Source of the DNA: Bartonella gabonensis
GTDB lineage: Bacteria > Pseudomonadota > Alphaproteobacteria > Rhizobiales > Rhizobiaceae
Assembly (NCBI RefSeq): GCF_903679515.1
Contig: NZ_CAHOYM010000001.1
Coordinates: forward strand, 56,194-106,471
Reading direction: 5' to 3'
Length of the DNA: 50,278 nucleotides
Shown here: piece after piece, positions 1-9,523 of the stretch
Position numbering within the stretch: the stretch's first letter is position 1
Layout of the letters: each line of letters opens with the position of its first letter
Notes under the pieces: model-generated
Seen by the model: the letters and a program-made list of their open reading frames with translations, nothing else
What the model was told of the DNA's origin: nothing
Databases searched by the model: none
Translations under genes and position numbers: made by a program

Positions 1-2599
1 ATGACGAAAGTGTTTCTTTAACTGTTAGAGCTAACTGTTTGAGTGTAAAAGGTTTAGATAAAAAACCAAAAACAGCATCTTGTGGGAGATTCTTAGCAAA
101 AGCATCTTTTGCATATCCAGAAACGAAAAGAAATTTAATATCAGGATAGTTTTTACGGACTTCCTTCAATAAAGTGGGCCCATCCATTTCTGGCATCACC
201 ACATCGGAAACAATAATATCAACAACGCCTTTTTTTTCCTCAAGAATAGAAAGAGCTTCCACCCCGCTTGCCGCCTCTAAAACTGTATATCCTCTCATTT
301 GAAGCGCTCTTACCCCTCCCATTCTGACCGCATCCTCATCTTCCACCAATAAAACAGTCGCAGATCCTGTTAAGTCTATATTTTTATCTTTCTCTTCATC
401 TTTTTCAATCTTTTGAGAAATTTCCCCTTTTATATCTGGAATATAACGGGGTAGAAAAATATGGAATGTTGCTCCTTCTCCCTCTTTACTTTCACAATAA
501 ATATACCCCCCACTCTGCTTGATAATTCCATAAATCATTGATAAACCAAGGCCTGTTCCTTTTCCAACTTCTTTGGTTGTAAAAAATGGCTCAAACATTT
601 TTTCTTGTATAACAGCAGATATTCCAGTCCCTGTATCTGAAATAGTCAATTGCACATATTCACCAATTGCTAAACCAAGATGATTAAATTCAGCACTTTG
701 TTGTTTTGTAATATTGTTTGTTGCAATCGTAACAATACCTCCATCAAACATGGCATCACGCGCATTAATAACCAAATTCATAATCACACGCTGAAAAGAT
801 GCCTGATCGACTTCAACGCTCCACAAATCTCTTCCATGGATAATTTTTAACTGAATATTATTCCCCAAAAGTGGTAAAATAAGATTGCGGATATCTGATA
901 AAAATTCCGTAAAATCAACCTCTTCTGGTCGAAGTGTTTGCTTTCTAGAAAAAGCGAGTAATTGCTGGACAAGAGCAGCTGCACGATTAGCATTATTTTT
1001 AATATTAATCAGATCAGCATGAGCGGGATCAGAGGTACGATGTGTATTTAAAAGAAGATCACATGACATTAAAATTGCTGTTAAAACATTATTAAAATCA
1101 TGAGCAATGCCGCCTGCCAATTGTCCAACGGCTTGCATCTTTTGGCTTTGCATCATTTTATCTTCAAGTGTCTTTTGTTCTGTTGTTTCAATGACAGAAA
1201 TAATGACCAAATCTTGTAGCGCATCACCATGATAGGATGGTACAGACATAACATGGAGACATAAATGACGTTCTTCATTTTTTTCTAAAACAGTTTCCAG
1301 AGAAACAAAATAATTTTTATTGGTCGCAATTTTTTGAAAGGCACGCTCTAACTGCACACAATCACGACGAGAAATAAGATCATAAAAATTGCTAGTTTTA
1401 TCCATACATTCGGTGAGTGATGAAAAAGCATTATTCATGTGAATCAATTGCCCTTCCTGATTTACCACGGCTATTGCAAAAGGACTGGCATCAAAATATT
1501 CTTCTAATATACTAGGTAATTTTGATTGATCATTTTCTTCTTTTTGTATTTGTTGTGGAATAATAACAATACGGTAAACGGCTTCCTCCTCTAAGAGAGA
1601 AGAAGCAGAGATAAAACAATGAAATATTTTCTCATAAGTCGTCTGTGAATTTAAACATAACGAAAACGTATAAGGGAAAGAGTAACCTGAATTTTGATAC
1701 CTGTTTGTTTGCAAACAAATATCACTCCATGAGCTCTTAGCGCCAACGCTCTCCAATAATGGATCAAAATGATATTGACCAACCGAAAAATTTGCTAAAT
1801 CAATAGAGAACCATTCGGAAAAAACCGCATTGGCATAAAGAAGTGTGCCGTGTGTATTAACGGATACAAAACCAACAGGCGCTTGATCTAAGTGATTGAT
1901 CGCCTCTTGAAGGTTAGAGAAAAAAACTTCTCGCGTTTGTTGTAAATGCGAAATATCGCTAATGCGCCAAAATAAAAGCTTTTTTTTCCGTTTTGTAATA
2001 GGTTGAACAGAGATATTATACCAAACAGATCTTTTTTGTATAGAATCGGTAAAAATTGGTTGCTCTACTCTTAACTCTTCTTGCGCAGAAAAGTTATTAC
2101 AGGCTGCAACTTTTAAGCGATAGGAAAGTGCACCAGCTCCTGGAAGATCAGCAATAACCCTATAAAAAGATCCTTCAGGCTTATAGGTGAGAATTTTTTG
2201 ATAGTTTTGATTAGAATAATAAACAAAACCAGAAAGATCAGAGATTACAATTGCATCATCGCTCCCATTAAAGATACTAAAAACAAAATCTTCATGCAGC
2301 GACACTGCGTGGTATCTTAAAATTCCCATTCCACTCAAAATAAGTGTTGCAACACCGATAGTTGCTAGAATCAAAAAAGATGCTACCCCAACCTTTTGCA
2401 AATAACTTTGTGGATAAAAAAAATCTAAAATGCCCACAGTGAAAAGGAAAACTAAGATAAAAACAACACCCAAAACCACAACTCTCCGACGAACAGAAGA
2501 CGAAAACGCTGATCTTTCATTATTCTCAAAACCTTTATCCATCTCTCTTTGCCTTAGATTTAGCTGTTTCTTATACCTAGAAACTTCCTTTATATCCAT
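1..2599 (-). CDS. cckA: Cell-cycle hybrid histidine kinase CckA (3' end outside window)
   Basis: Bifunctional kinase/phosphatase that, with ChpT, feeds phosphate to the master regulator CtrA in alphaproteobacteria (family knowledge). My translation of the minus strand gives 866 codons with no stop before the window edge. There are two membrane segments at about residues 40-61 and 70-92, a PAS-like sensing region, then a HisKA box (GGIAHDFNN) with phospho-acceptor His500. The HATPase part shows NARDAM, DTGTGI and GTGLGLS. A C-terminal receiver has the phospho-acceptor Asp799 in [10 protein letters not shown] and the conserved Lys in FLSKPF. The last visible codons (KETLSS) match the usual C-terminus, so probably only a few residues are missing. 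The start at 2599 leaves room for both membrane segments; Met20 is an alternative. The gene is divergent from the FliO-like gene, with about 155 bp between them. Confidence 0.93.
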   Translation of the reverse strand, partial: MDIKEVSRYKKQLNLRQREMDKGFENNERSAFSSSVRRRVVVLGVVFILVFLFTVGILDFFYPQSYLQKVGVASFLILATIGVATLILSGMGILRYHAVSLHEDFVFSIFNGSDDAIVISDLSGFVYYSNQNYQKILTYKPEGSFYRVIADLPGAGALSYRLKVAACNNFSAQEELRVEQPIFTDSIQKRSVWYNISVQPITKRKKKLLFWRISDISHLQQTREVFFSNLQEAINHLDQAPVGFVSVNTHGTLLYANAVFSEWFSIDLANFSVGQYHFDPLLESVGAKSSWSDICLQTNRYQNSGYSFPYTFSLCLNSQTTYEKIFHCFISASSLLEEEAVYRIVIIPQQIQKEENDQSKLPSILEEYFDASPFAIAVVNQEGQLIHMNNAFSSLTECMDKTSNFYDLISRRDCVQLERAFQKIATNKNYFVSLETVLEKNEERHLCLHVMSVPSYHGDALQDLVIISVIETTEQKTLEDKMMQSQKMQAVGQLAGGIAHDFNNVLTAILMSCDLLLNTHRTSDPAHADLINIKNNANRAAALVQQLLAFSRKQTLRPEEVDFTEFLSDIRNLILPLLGNNIQLKIIHGRDLWSVEVDQASFQRVIMNLVINARDAMFDGGIVTIATNNITKQQSAEFNHLGLAIGEYVQLTISDTGTGISAVIQEKMFEPFFTTKEVGKGTGLGLSMIYGIIKQSGGYIYCESKEGEGATFHIFLPRYIPDIKGEISQKIEKDEEKDKNIDLTGSATVLLVEDEDAVRMGGVRALQMRGYTVLEAASGVEALSILEEKKGVVDIIVSDVVMPEMDGPTLLKEVRKNYPDIKFLFVSGYAKDAFAKNLPQDAVFGFLSKPFTLKQLALTVKETLSS

Positions 2600-2754
2600 T
2601 GTTATAAAATATATACTATGATATCATTTTTCTAAGAAAACTCACTTAATGTTAAAAGATTTATTTCTTGTTTTTAAATGAATCTTTGAAGGGTATGTTT
2701 ATAAATTTATCTCAATAAAAATGATAGTTTCCATACCAGAATGGGAGAAAAACT

Positions 2755-3228
2755 ATGGTTATCTGGTTATCAGAACAAATAGGTGTATCTGCTGCAAACA
2801 TAACGATATTTTTTTTGTTTTTTATAATAACAATCACAGCTTTTATCATAATTACCTTGTTTTCACGCCGTTTAAATATGGGAAGATTCAAAACTAATAG
2901 AAAAAAAAGTCTATCACGATTAACATTATGTGAAGCAATTTCTATAGATCGAACACGCCGCCTTGTTTTAGTCCGTTGTGATAATAAAGAACATTTACTC
3001 CTTATTGGTGGGTTAACAGATGTGGTCGTAGAATCCAATATTACCAGTATATCCAAAACACAAAAGAGAGAAATACACACTCATCCCACTTCCCTGACAG
3101 AAAGAAACAATACGCCAGATAAAGTCTCTTCTTCTTTTACGAATCAAGCGGTAAAAGATTCAGCTATCACGGCCGAAATTGAAGGAAGACAAGAACCCTC
3201 TCTGTTTATTCCCACCCCTCCAAAATAA
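2755..3228 (+). CDS. FliO-like single-pass membrane protein
   Basis: A 157-residue protein with one strong membrane helix (about residues 16-36). It is followed by a basic stretch and a compact domain at about 58-97 with the FliO-family signature: a D-x-x-RRLVLVR strand, then EHLLLIGG and TDVVVE. FliO assists assembly of the flagellar type III export gate in motile bacteria. The remaining 60 residues are polar and low in conservation cues. The start is supported by GGGAG upstream of ATG 2755. No other flagellar gene lies in the window; the neighbours are cckA (divergent) and dksA (convergent, 52 bp apart). Membership of the FliO-like domain family is fairly secure, but a flagellar role is not. 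Confidence 0.75.
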   Translation: MVIWLSEQIGVSAANITIFFLFFIITITAFIIITLFSRRLNMGRFKTNRKKSLSRLTLCEAISIDRTRRLVLVRCDNKEHLLLIGGLTDVVVESNITSISKTQKREIHTHPTSLTERNNTPDKVSSSFTNQAVKDSAITAEIEGRQEPSLFIPTPPK

Positions 3229-3280
3229 AATATACAATCTTATCACTTGCAAACTTCATTTAATTATCGTTCTAATGAAC

Positions 3281-3697
3281 TTAATCATCACGATAAACTT
3301 TTTCACGTCGTTCGTGACGTTCTTGTGCTTCCAACGACAAAACGGCAATCGGCCGAGCCTCAAGACGCTTTATACTAATAGGCTCGCCGGTTTCTTCACA
3401 AAAGCCATATGTCCCATTATCAATGCGCTCCAAGGCAGCATCTATTTTTGAAATAAGTTTCCTTTGACGATCACGAGCACGTAATTCAATTGTACGATCA
3501 GTTTCACAAGACGCCCGATCAGTCAAATCGGGTTGACCAACATTCTCTTCCTGCAAATTCTCCAAAGTCTCACGCGCTTCTTTTAAGATATCATTCTTCC
3601 AAGAAACCAATTTCGCACGAAAATACGCCTTCTGTCGTTCATTCATAAAAGGCTCATCTTCACTAGGGCGATATTGATCATCAATCTCTTCGCTCAT
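3281..3697 (-). CDS. dksA: DksA-family RNA polymerase-binding regulator
   Basis: DksA binds the secondary channel of RNA polymerase and, with ppGpp, reprograms promoters. The 138-residue protein has the long central coiled coil (about 33-95) with the tip residues Asp57, Asp60 and Ala62 (DLTDRA), equivalent to the functional D-x-x-D-x-A tip of the E. coli protein. It also has the C-terminal globular fold with RRLEARP-like RLEARP. Only Cys100 of the four zinc-finger cysteines is present; the other positions are Thr103, Ser121 and Ala124. An upstream ATG at 3715 is in frame, but the GGAGG ribosome site lies inside that extension, so 3697 is the better start. It is convergent with the FliO-like gene. 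Confidence 0.9.
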   Translation of the reverse strand: MSEEIDDQYRPSEDEPFMNERQKAYFRAKLVSWKNDILKEARETLENLQEENVGQPDLTDRASCETDRTIELRARDRQRKLISKIDAALERIDNGTYGFCEETGEPISIKRLEARPIAVLSLEAQERHERREKVYRDD

Positions 3698-3977
3698 GCA
3701 ATAAAAAACCTCCACATCTGTTTTGTGGGGTCTATATATTGTGCAATACCCATCAACACAAGAATAAAATGTTTTTTCATAACAATCTACAAATATGTCT
3801 AAATGTGCTGTTTTGTCTTGATCGCTTTTTTATTTAAGTTGGATTTTTGATCCAAGATCATCTTTCTCATTTATTGAGAAACCTCAAATTCAGAGCCATC
3901 CCCTTCTCCTTCTTCAGGAGACTAAAGTTTAAATGGCACACCAATCAATCATTTCACCAATACAAAAATAAAAATCT

Positions 3978-4511
3978 TTATAAAGGCAAAGTGTGATATC
4001 TACGATTCAAATACATTAAAGCATCTTTTTCTTGACTACGGTTGATTGCAACAACTTCACCAATCAATACACAATGGGTTGCATGCTCGTGCCAACAAAT
4101 CAAGCGACAATCAAAAGATGCTAAAGCATCTGAAAGACTAGGCGCTCCCGTTTGCAAAGTTCCCCATTGTGCAACATCAAAACGCCCATTTTGTGTAACA
4201 TTGCAACGTCTTGAAAAGGCGTCAGCTAATGGACGATGTTTTCCTGCCAAGCTATTAACACAAAAAATTCCATTCTCCATAAACACATGATTCTTCAGAT
4301 TATGGCGCATGAGACAAACAAGCAGAGTTGGAGGATCATCGGATAAAGAACAACACGCCGAAACCGTCACCCCGCGCTTTCCCTTAATGCCATCTGTTGT
4401 TACAATATGCACAGCACCTGCAAAATGGCTCATAGCATCTCGATATTCTTGCGAAGAAACGGTAATATTATCTTGAAGTTCAGGCATCAAACATGTTTTA
4501 TGATTCGACAT
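3978..4511 (-). CDS. Flavin reductase-like FMN-binding protein
   Basis: A protein of about 177 residues of the flavin reductase / RutF-like split-barrel family, whose members reduce free FMN or FAD with NAD(P)H for partner oxygenases. Visible family marks are the N-terminal FAGAVHIVTT, the flavin-contact segment GVTVSACCSLSDDPP, LLVCL, the FCVNSL strand and the C-terminal RRYHTL. A GTG at 4520 extends it by three residues. I prefer ATG 4511, preceded by AAGTGAAAG, while the GTG has no good ribosome site. No oxygenase partner is adjacent; the FAD monooxygenase at 25.3 kb is of a self-sufficient type. The physiological substrate is unknown. Confidence 0.82.
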   Translation of the reverse strand: MSNHKTCLMPELQDNITVSSQEYRDAMSHFAGAVHIVTTDGIKGKRGVTVSACCSLSDDPPTLLVCLMRHNLKNHVFMENGIFCVNSLAGKHRPLADAFSRRCNVTQNGRFDVAQWGTLQTGAPSLSDALASFDCRLICWHEHATHCVLIGEVVAINRSQEKDALMYLNRRYHTLPL

Positions 4512-4594
4512 ATCTTTCACTTATCAAACTTTAAAATTTCAAGCGATCTTTCTATAAAAAGATCTATAATACGTATTTTTTCTTTTTCGTCATA

Positions 4595-4613
4595 ACACAA
4601 AAGATATTTGTGT
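4595..4613. promoter_or_regulatory. Inverted repeat upstream of rpe
   Basis: A perfect 7-bp inverted repeat, ACACAAA and TTTGTGT around a 5-base centre, lies about 45 bp upstream of the rpe start. It could be an operator or an RNA hairpin in the leader. No T-run follows, so it is not a convincing terminator. Confidence 0.3.
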
Positions 4614-4655
4614 ATACACCGCGACATGATAAAACAGCCAATCAAGGAGATTTTT

Positions 4656-5342
4656 ATGCCCCATTCTCATCTCATTTCACCTTCACTCTTGGCTTCTGAT
4701 TTTTCTAAACTTGGACAAGAAACATTAGATGTTGTTGATGCTGGTGCAGATTGGCTCCATCTTGATATCATGGATGGGCACTTTGTTCCTAACATCACCT
4801 TTGGCCCTGAAATCGTCAAGGCTCTGCGTCCATTAACCAAAGCAATATTTGATGTCCACCTGATGATCAAACCCGTTGATCCTTATTTGGAAGCTTTTGC
4901 AAAAGCTGGCGCAGATATTATAACCATTCATGCTGAATCAAGTCCCCATCTTCATCGTTCACTCCAAACAATCAAAGCAATGGGTAAAAAAGCAGGAATT
5001 GCACTCAATCCAAGCACCCCTGAACATGTCCTTGAATATTTGCTTGATCAATTAGATCTCATCCTCATCATGACGGTCAATCCCGGTTTTGTTGGACAAA
5101 ATTTTATTCCCGAAATAAAAGATAAAATTAAGCGTGTTAAAAGCATGATTGCAAACCGCCCTATTGATCTTGAAGTTGATGGTGGTATCACCGTTGATAC
5201 AATTGGAATAGCTGCAAAAGCTGGTGCAAATGTATTTGTCGCAGGCTCTGCAATTTATAAAAACGGAAACAAAGAGCTTTACAAAGCACGCATAAGTGCA
5301 TTGCGCCAAGCAGCAATCCTCTCACAACAAGGAAAAAAATGA
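4656..5342 (+). CDS. rpe: Ribulose-phosphate 3-epimerase
   Basis: Interconverts ribulose 5-phosphate and xylulose 5-phosphate in the pentose phosphate pathway (cytosolic TIM barrel, divalent metal). The 228-residue product has the signature [10 protein letters not shown], the metal and acid/base residues His35 and Asp37 in [19 protein letters not shown] with the third-strand His, [10 protein letters not shown], and LEVDGGI carrying the second catalytic Asp. ATG 4656 is chosen because AAGGAG lies just upstream and the homologous N-terminus begins there; an in-frame extension to 4608 has no support. Its stop overlaps the start of purB (ATGA), so the two are probably translationally coupled. Confidence 0.95.
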   Translation: MPHSHLISPSLLASDFSKLGQETLDVVDAGADWLHLDIMDGHFVPNITFGPEIVKALRPLTKAIFDVHLMIKPVDPYLEAFAKAGADIITIHAESSPHLHRSLQTIKAMGKKAGIALNPSTPEHVLEYLLDQLDLILIMTVNPGFVGQNFIPEIKDKIKRVKSMIANRPIDLEVDGGITVDTIGIAAKAGANVFVAGSAIYKNGNKELYKARISALRQAAILSQQGKK

Positions 5343-6649
5343 TGATCGCACGTTATTCCCGCCCTGAAATGGTAGCAATTTGGTCTCCCGAAACCAAATA
5401 TCGTATTTGGTTTGAAATTGAAGCCCATGCCTGTGATGCCCTTGCTCAACTGGGGGTTATTCCGAAAGAAGCCGCTAAGGTCATTTGGGAAAAAGGGGCA
5501 GCTGCGGAATTTGATGTCAATCGTATTGATGAAATTGAAGCCATTACCAAACATGATGTTATCGCATTTCTAACCCATCTCGCTGAGTTCATTGGACCAG
5601 AAGCACGTTTTATCCACCAAGGCATGACATCATCTGATGTTCTCGATACAACGCTGAGCATTCAATTGATGCGTGCAAGTGATATTTTACTCAAGGATAT
5701 AGACCAACTTCTTGCAGCCTTAAAAAGACGTGCTTTTGAACATAAAGAAACCATCACCATTGGGCGGAGTCATGGCATTCATGCTGAACCAACAACATTT
5801 GGAGTCAAATTTGCTCTTGCATACGCTGAATTTTCCCGTTGTCGCAAACGTCTTCTTGCTGCACGCGAAGAAATTTCTACTTGCGCGATTTCAGGAGCTG
5901 TAGGAACTTTTGCCAATATTGATCCACGCGTTGAAGAACACGTTGCAAAAGCCTTGAAGATGCGAGCTGAACCCGTTTCCACCCAAGTTATACCACGGGA
6001 TCGTCATGCGATGTTTTTTGCAACACTTGGTGTTATTGCGTCCTCTATTGAAAGGTTAGCAATAGAAATACGCCATTTACAGCGAACGGAAGTTCTCGAA
6101 GCAGAGGAACATTTCTCACCAGGGCAAAAAGGTTCATCGGCAATGCCTCATAAACGTAATCCAGTTTTAACAGAAAATTTAACAGGATTAGCCCGTATAG
6201 TCCGTGCCTTTGCACTCCCTGCTATGGAAAATGTAGCACTTTGGCATGAACGTGATATTTCTCACTCATCTGTTGAGCGTTATATTGGCCCTGATGCAAC
6301 AATTACACTTGATTTTGCTCTTTCTCGCCTCACATCTGTCATTGAAAATCTCATTGTCTATCCAGAAAATATGCAAAAAAATCTCAATAAATTCCGAGGT
6401 CTTGTTCATTCACAACGGGTACTTTTAGCACTCACACAAGCAGGAATCAGCCGCGAAGATTCGTATCGGATTGTACAACGAAATGCGATGAAGGTTTGGG
6501 AACAAGGAAAAGATTTTTTAGAAGAACTGCTCAACGACAAAGATGTTAGCAAATCTTTAAGTGAAGCAGAGCTTCGAGAAAAATTTGATCTTTCTTACCA
6601 TACCAAACACATAAATACGATTTTTAAACGTGTTTTTGAACAACAATAG
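5339..6649 (+). CDS. purB: Adenylosuccinate lyase
   Basis: Catalyses two fumarate eliminations in purine synthesis: SAICAR to AICAR, and adenylosuccinate to AMP. The product is 436 residues, the size of the short bacterial form. Fumarase/aspartase superfamily marks are TSSDVLDT, the His-containing [14 protein letters not shown] (about 141-153), and the mobile signature loop [11 protein letters not shown] (about 264-274) with the catalytic Ser. It starts within the rpe stop (4-bp overlap); a second ATG directly follows at 5342. It leads a run of purine genes on the same strand, although an unrelated hydrolase intervenes before purC. Confidence 0.96.
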   Translation: MMIARYSRPEMVAIWSPETKYRIWFEIEAHACDALAQLGVIPKEAAKVIWEKGAAAEFDVNRIDEIEAITKHDVIAFLTHLAEFIGPEARFIHQGMTSSDVLDTTLSIQLMRASDILLKDIDQLLAALKRRAFEHKETITIGRSHGIHAEPTTFGVKFALAYAEFSRCRKRLLAAREEISTCAISGAVGTFANIDPRVEEHVAKALKMRAEPVSTQVIPRDRHAMFFATLGVIASSIERLAIEIRHLQRTEVLEAEEHFSPGQKGSSAMPHKRNPVLTENLTGLARIVRAFALPAMENVALWHERDISHSSVERYIGPDATITLDFALSRLTSVIENLIVYPENMQKNLNKFRGLVHSQRVLLALTQAGISREDSYRIVQRNAMKVWEQGKDFLEELLNDKDVSKSLSEAELREKFDLSYHTKHINTIFKRVFEQQ

Positions 6650-6718
6650 AACACCATAGAAAGCCCAAATCTATTCCATCTATGATCAAAAAACCTATTG
6701 TAACAAAGAAAACAATTC

Positions 6719-7267
6719 ATGAAAGCAAATCAACTCGATATTCTTATTGTTCCTGGCTACAAAGGATCTGATCCTGATCATTGGCAAACACGTTGGGAAA
6801 AGAAACTGTCGACAGCCCGCCGTATAGAACAAGCCCATTGGTCAAAACCTGTTTGTGAGGAGTGGGTTAATGAAGTTAAAACCGCTATCGCACAAGCTCA
6901 AAGGCCTGTTATGCTTATTGCTCATTCATTAGGCGTTCCTACCGCACTTCATGCAACTGTACAAAACGCAGAAAAAATTTGTGGTGCTTTCTTTGTTGCG
7001 CCTCCCGATGTCGACAATGAGAAAATACGTCCCAAACATTTAATGACATTTGGCCCCTATCATCGTCAAAAGTTGCCTTTTCCTTCTATTGTCATAGCCA
7101 GCAGCAACGATGAATTTTGTCAATTTTCAGTAGCAGAAAAAATCGCCCATGACTGGGGGTCACTCCTTGTTGATGCTGGGAATTCTGGCCATATTAACAC
7201 AGAATCAGGGCACGGACCTTGGCCTGAAGGGCTTATGGTCCTCTCTCACTTTCTTGCAAAAATCTGA
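6719..7267 (+). CDS. RBBP9/YdeN-family alpha/beta hydrolase
   Basis: A 182-residue small serine hydrolase of the RBBP9/YdeN type. The N-terminal ILIVPGYKGSDPDHWQ is characteristic. The nucleophile Ser70 sits in AHSLG, the acid is Asp131 in SSNDEF, and the catalytic His is His158 in NSGHIN, so the triad is complete. Family members are cytosolic esterases or peptidases with mostly unknown natural substrates. It lies between purB and purC on the same strand, 69 bp after purB, but nothing suggests a purine role. The family call is secure, the substrate unknown. Confidence 0.85.
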   Translation: MKANQLDILIVPGYKGSDPDHWQTRWEKKLSTARRIEQAHWSKPVCEEWVNEVKTAIAQAQRPVMLIAHSLGVPTALHATVQNAEKICGAFFVAPPDVDNEKIRPKHLMTFGPYHRQKLPFPSIVIASSNDEFCQFSVAEKIAHDWGSLLVDAGNSGHINTESGHGPWPEGLMVLSHFLAKI

Positions 7268-7275
7268 TCCCAAAG

Positions 7276-7323
7276 AGGGGCTGCTTTCTCTCATTGCCCC
7301 CTGTATCTCTCCCTTGGGGAGAT
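7276..7323. terminator. Two GC-rich hairpins between the hydrolase gene and purC
   Basis: After the hydrolase stop there is an AGGGGC / GCCCC pairing with a long loop. It is followed by ATCTCTCC-CTT-GGGGAGAT (7305-7323), an 8-bp stem with one G-U pair. The block is clearly richer in G and C than its surroundings. No long T-run follows, so it may be a terminator for the upstream genes or a leader structure ahead of purC. Confidence 0.4.
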
Positions 7324-7440
7324 GTATCATGACAAAAATTATAAAAGTATCATAGCAATAGCATTGAGAATTTCAATCAATTAGGATAGTATCATTTACC
7401 AATGTTATTAAAAACCTCTCAAGATAAATAGAGAATCATA

Positions 7441-8205
7441 ATGAATCGTCGCCACCGTATTTATGAAGGCAAGGCCAAAATTTTATATGAAGGACCGGAA
7501 CCAGGAACGTATATTCAATTTTTTAAAGATGATGCCACAGCCTTTAATGCAAAAAAACATGAAATTATCGACGGGAAAGGGGTTTTAAACAACCGAATTT
7601 CGGAACATATTTTTAGCCATCTTGGACGTTTGGGCATCCCAACACATTTTATCAAACGCATAAATATGCGCGAACAGCTTATTAAAGCGGTAGAAGTTAT
7701 TCCATTGGAAGTTGTTGTTCGAAATGTTGCGGCTGGCTCTCTTGCTAAGCGTTTAGGACTAAAAGAAGGAACCCCACTCCCGCAATCCATCATTGAGTTC
7801 TACTATAAAAATGATTCTCTCGATGATCCCATGGTGACAGAAGAACATATCACTGCTTTTGGGTGGGCTGTCCCACAAGAGTTAGAAGATATCATGCAAC
7901 TTTCAATTCGTATTAATGATTTTCTTTCTGGACTTTTTGCCGGTGTTAACATCCAATTAATTGATTTTAAAGTGGAGTTTGGTCGCCTATGGGAAGATGA
8001 AACAATGCGCATTGTTCTTGCTGATGAAATTTCACCTGATTCTGCACGACTATGGGATATGCAAACACGAGAAAAAATGGATAAAGATCGTTTTCGTCGT
8101 GATATGGGGGGGCTTATTAATGCCTATCAAGAAGTTGCCAAACGCCTTGGTATTATGAATGAAAATGAACCAACGAGGCCAAGTGGTCCCGTCTTGGTAA
8201 AGTAA
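7441..8205 (+). CDS. purC: SAICAR synthase (phosphoribosylaminoimidazole-succinocarboxamide synthase)
   Basis: Joins aspartate to CAIR with ATP to give SAICAR in de novo IMP synthesis. The 254-residue product has the standard N-terminus [16 protein letters not shown], the DDATAFN segment, [30 protein letters not shown], and the C-terminal signature with [13 protein letters not shown]. There is about 170 bp upstream containing the GC-rich hairpins; AGAGAATC precedes ATG 7441. It contains an in-frame G7 run (8105-8111) with no sign of disruption. purS follows after a 93-bp gap with a hairpin. Confidence 0.97.
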   Translation: MNRRHRIYEGKAKILYEGPEPGTYIQFFKDDATAFNAKKHEIIDGKGVLNNRISEHIFSHLGRLGIPTHFIKRINMREQLIKAVEVIPLEVVVRNVAAGSLAKRLGLKEGTPLPQSIIEFYYKNDSLDDPMVTEEHITAFGWAVPQELEDIMQLSIRINDFLSGLFAGVNIQLIDFKVEFGRLWEDETMRIVLADEISPDSARLWDMQTREKMDKDRFRRDMGGLINAYQEVAKRLGIMNENEPTRPSGPVLVK

Positions 8206-8257
8206 AAACTCGTCAAGCTAAAGCAAGGTAAAACAATTACCACCTTCTATAAATACA

Positions 8258-8282
8258 CCTCTTCAAGGAAGAGGTTCTTTTA
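8258..8282 (+). terminator. Hairpin with T-rich tail between purC and purS
   Basis: The sequence CCTCTT-CAAGG-AAGAGG forms a perfect 6-bp stem (8258-8274) followed at once by TTCTTTT. It has the form of a weak intrinsic terminator or attenuator inside the purCSQ cluster and could lower purSQ expression relative to purC. Confidence 0.5.
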
Positions 8283-8298
8283 ACAACAGGAAAAAAAA

Positions 8299-8538
8299 AT
8301 GAAAGCACGCATTACAGTTACTTTAAGAGAAAGTGTCCTTGACCCACAAGGAGAAGCAATTGTTGGTGCTTTAAAAAGTTTAGCTTTCAAAGGTATTCAC
8401 TCCATTCGTCAAGGAAAAGTTTTTGATATTGTTCTTGATGATCAACCGTCTCAAACCGCAAAGAAAAAACTTGAGCAGATGTGTGAAGAGTTACTCGCAA
8501 ATACTGTCATTGAAAATTATACTATCGAACTTCTTTAA
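8299..8538 (+). CDS. purS: FGAM synthase subunit PurS
   Basis: Small structural subunit (79 residues) of the three-part formylglycinamidine ribonucleotide synthase, bridging PurQ and the small PurL. It has the PurS fold marks: N-terminal [34 protein letters not shown], and the C-terminal [16 protein letters not shown] plus an A-run precedes ATG 8299. It is followed 11 bp later by purQ, so the two are co-transcribed. The presence of PurS means the PurL here must be the short form, which agrees with its length. Confidence 0.96.
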   Translation: MKARITVTLRESVLDPQGEAIVGALKSLAFKGIHSIRQGKVFDIVLDDQPSQTAKKKLEQMCEELLANTVIENYTIELL

Positions 8539-8549
8539 GTGGAACGCTC

Positions 8550-9221
8550 ATGAAAACTGCCATCATTCAACTTCCTGGATTAAATCGCGACCGAGATATG
8601 GTGGCGGCATTGCATCATATAACAGGAGTTGAGCCACTCAAAATTTGGCAAACAGAAACAACAATTCCAGATGTAGATGTTATTATTATTCCTGGTGGTT
8701 TTTCTTATGGCGACTATTTGCGATGTGGTGCTATTGGAGCGCGAACCCCCGTCTTAAAAGCTATTCATGAAAAAGCACAAGAAGGTATTACTATCATAGG
8801 CATTTGTAATGGATTTCAAATTTTGTTGGAAGCTGGATTGTTACCTGGAACTTTAATGCGTAACGCTTCCTTAAAATTTGTTTGTCGTGAAATCAAACTT
8901 GAAGTCGTTAATGCCAAGACAAAATTTTCTCGTTATTACTCTAAAGGACAAATTATTCGTTGTCCTGTTGCCCATCACGATGGAAATTACTTTGTTGACA
9001 ATGAAACATTAAAACAGATGGAAGACAATGAACAAATTGTTTTTCGCTACGCAGAAAATACAAACCCTAACGGCTCAATAAAAGATATTGCTGGTATTGT
9101 TAATAAAGCTGGTAATATTCTTGGTATGATGCCGCATCCTGAAAACTTTATTGAATCAGCCCACGGAGGGATTGACGGTCGTTTACTTTTTCAAAGTGCT
9201 TTAGAATTAATCAATGGATGA
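8550..9221 (+). CDS. purQ: FGAM synthase subunit PurQ (glutaminase)
   Basis: Class I glutamine amidotransferase subunit that hydrolyses glutamine and passes ammonia to PurL. The product is 223 residues. The nucleophile is Cys86 in GICNGFQ; the His-Glu pair is in MMPHPEN near residue 197. The N-terminal [13 protein letters not shown] and [15 protein letters not shown] are typical PurQ segments. It starts 11 bp after purS. purL follows only after a 302-bp gap, so purL probably has additional control of its own. Confidence 0.97.
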   Translation: MKTAIIQLPGLNRDRDMVAALHHITGVEPLKIWQTETTIPDVDVIIIPGGFSYGDYLRCGAIGARTPVLKAIHEKAQEGITIIGICNGFQILLEAGLLPGTLMRNASLKFVCREIKLEVVNAKTKFSRYYSKGQIIRCPVAHHDGNYFVDNETLKQMEDNEQIVFRYAENTNPNGSIKDIAGIVNKAGNILGMMPHPENFIESAHGGIDGRLLFQSALELING

Positions 9222-9523
9222 TGCTATAAAAATCCTTGTCCTCTATAATTATAAAAACAAAGGTCTATATCATTTCTTACGTTGTAAATTTATAAACGGA
9301 AATTTTAAATTCATACAAATAACAATGGATATTATTTTTTGAACACATAATGATTTAAAATTGTTTTTTGTCTTGAAATCCACCCAACCAAACGAACAAA
9401 ATCTTCAGCTTACGGTCTCATGAATATTTTTATTATTAAATTACGTAGTTTTCCATAATCTAAGCTGCTAGATTAAAAAAAATTAAAAAACTAAATTTCG
9501 ATTAATTTGACGGATAGATACTC
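9222..9523. other. Spacer between purQ and purL with a palindrome
   Basis: This AT-rich spacer has no convincing ORF. A perfect inverted repeat at 9456-9475 (TAATCTA, 6-base centre, TAGATTA) lies about 50 bp upstream of purL and is followed by an A-run. It is a candidate operator or leader hairpin for separate purL control. Confidence 0.45.
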
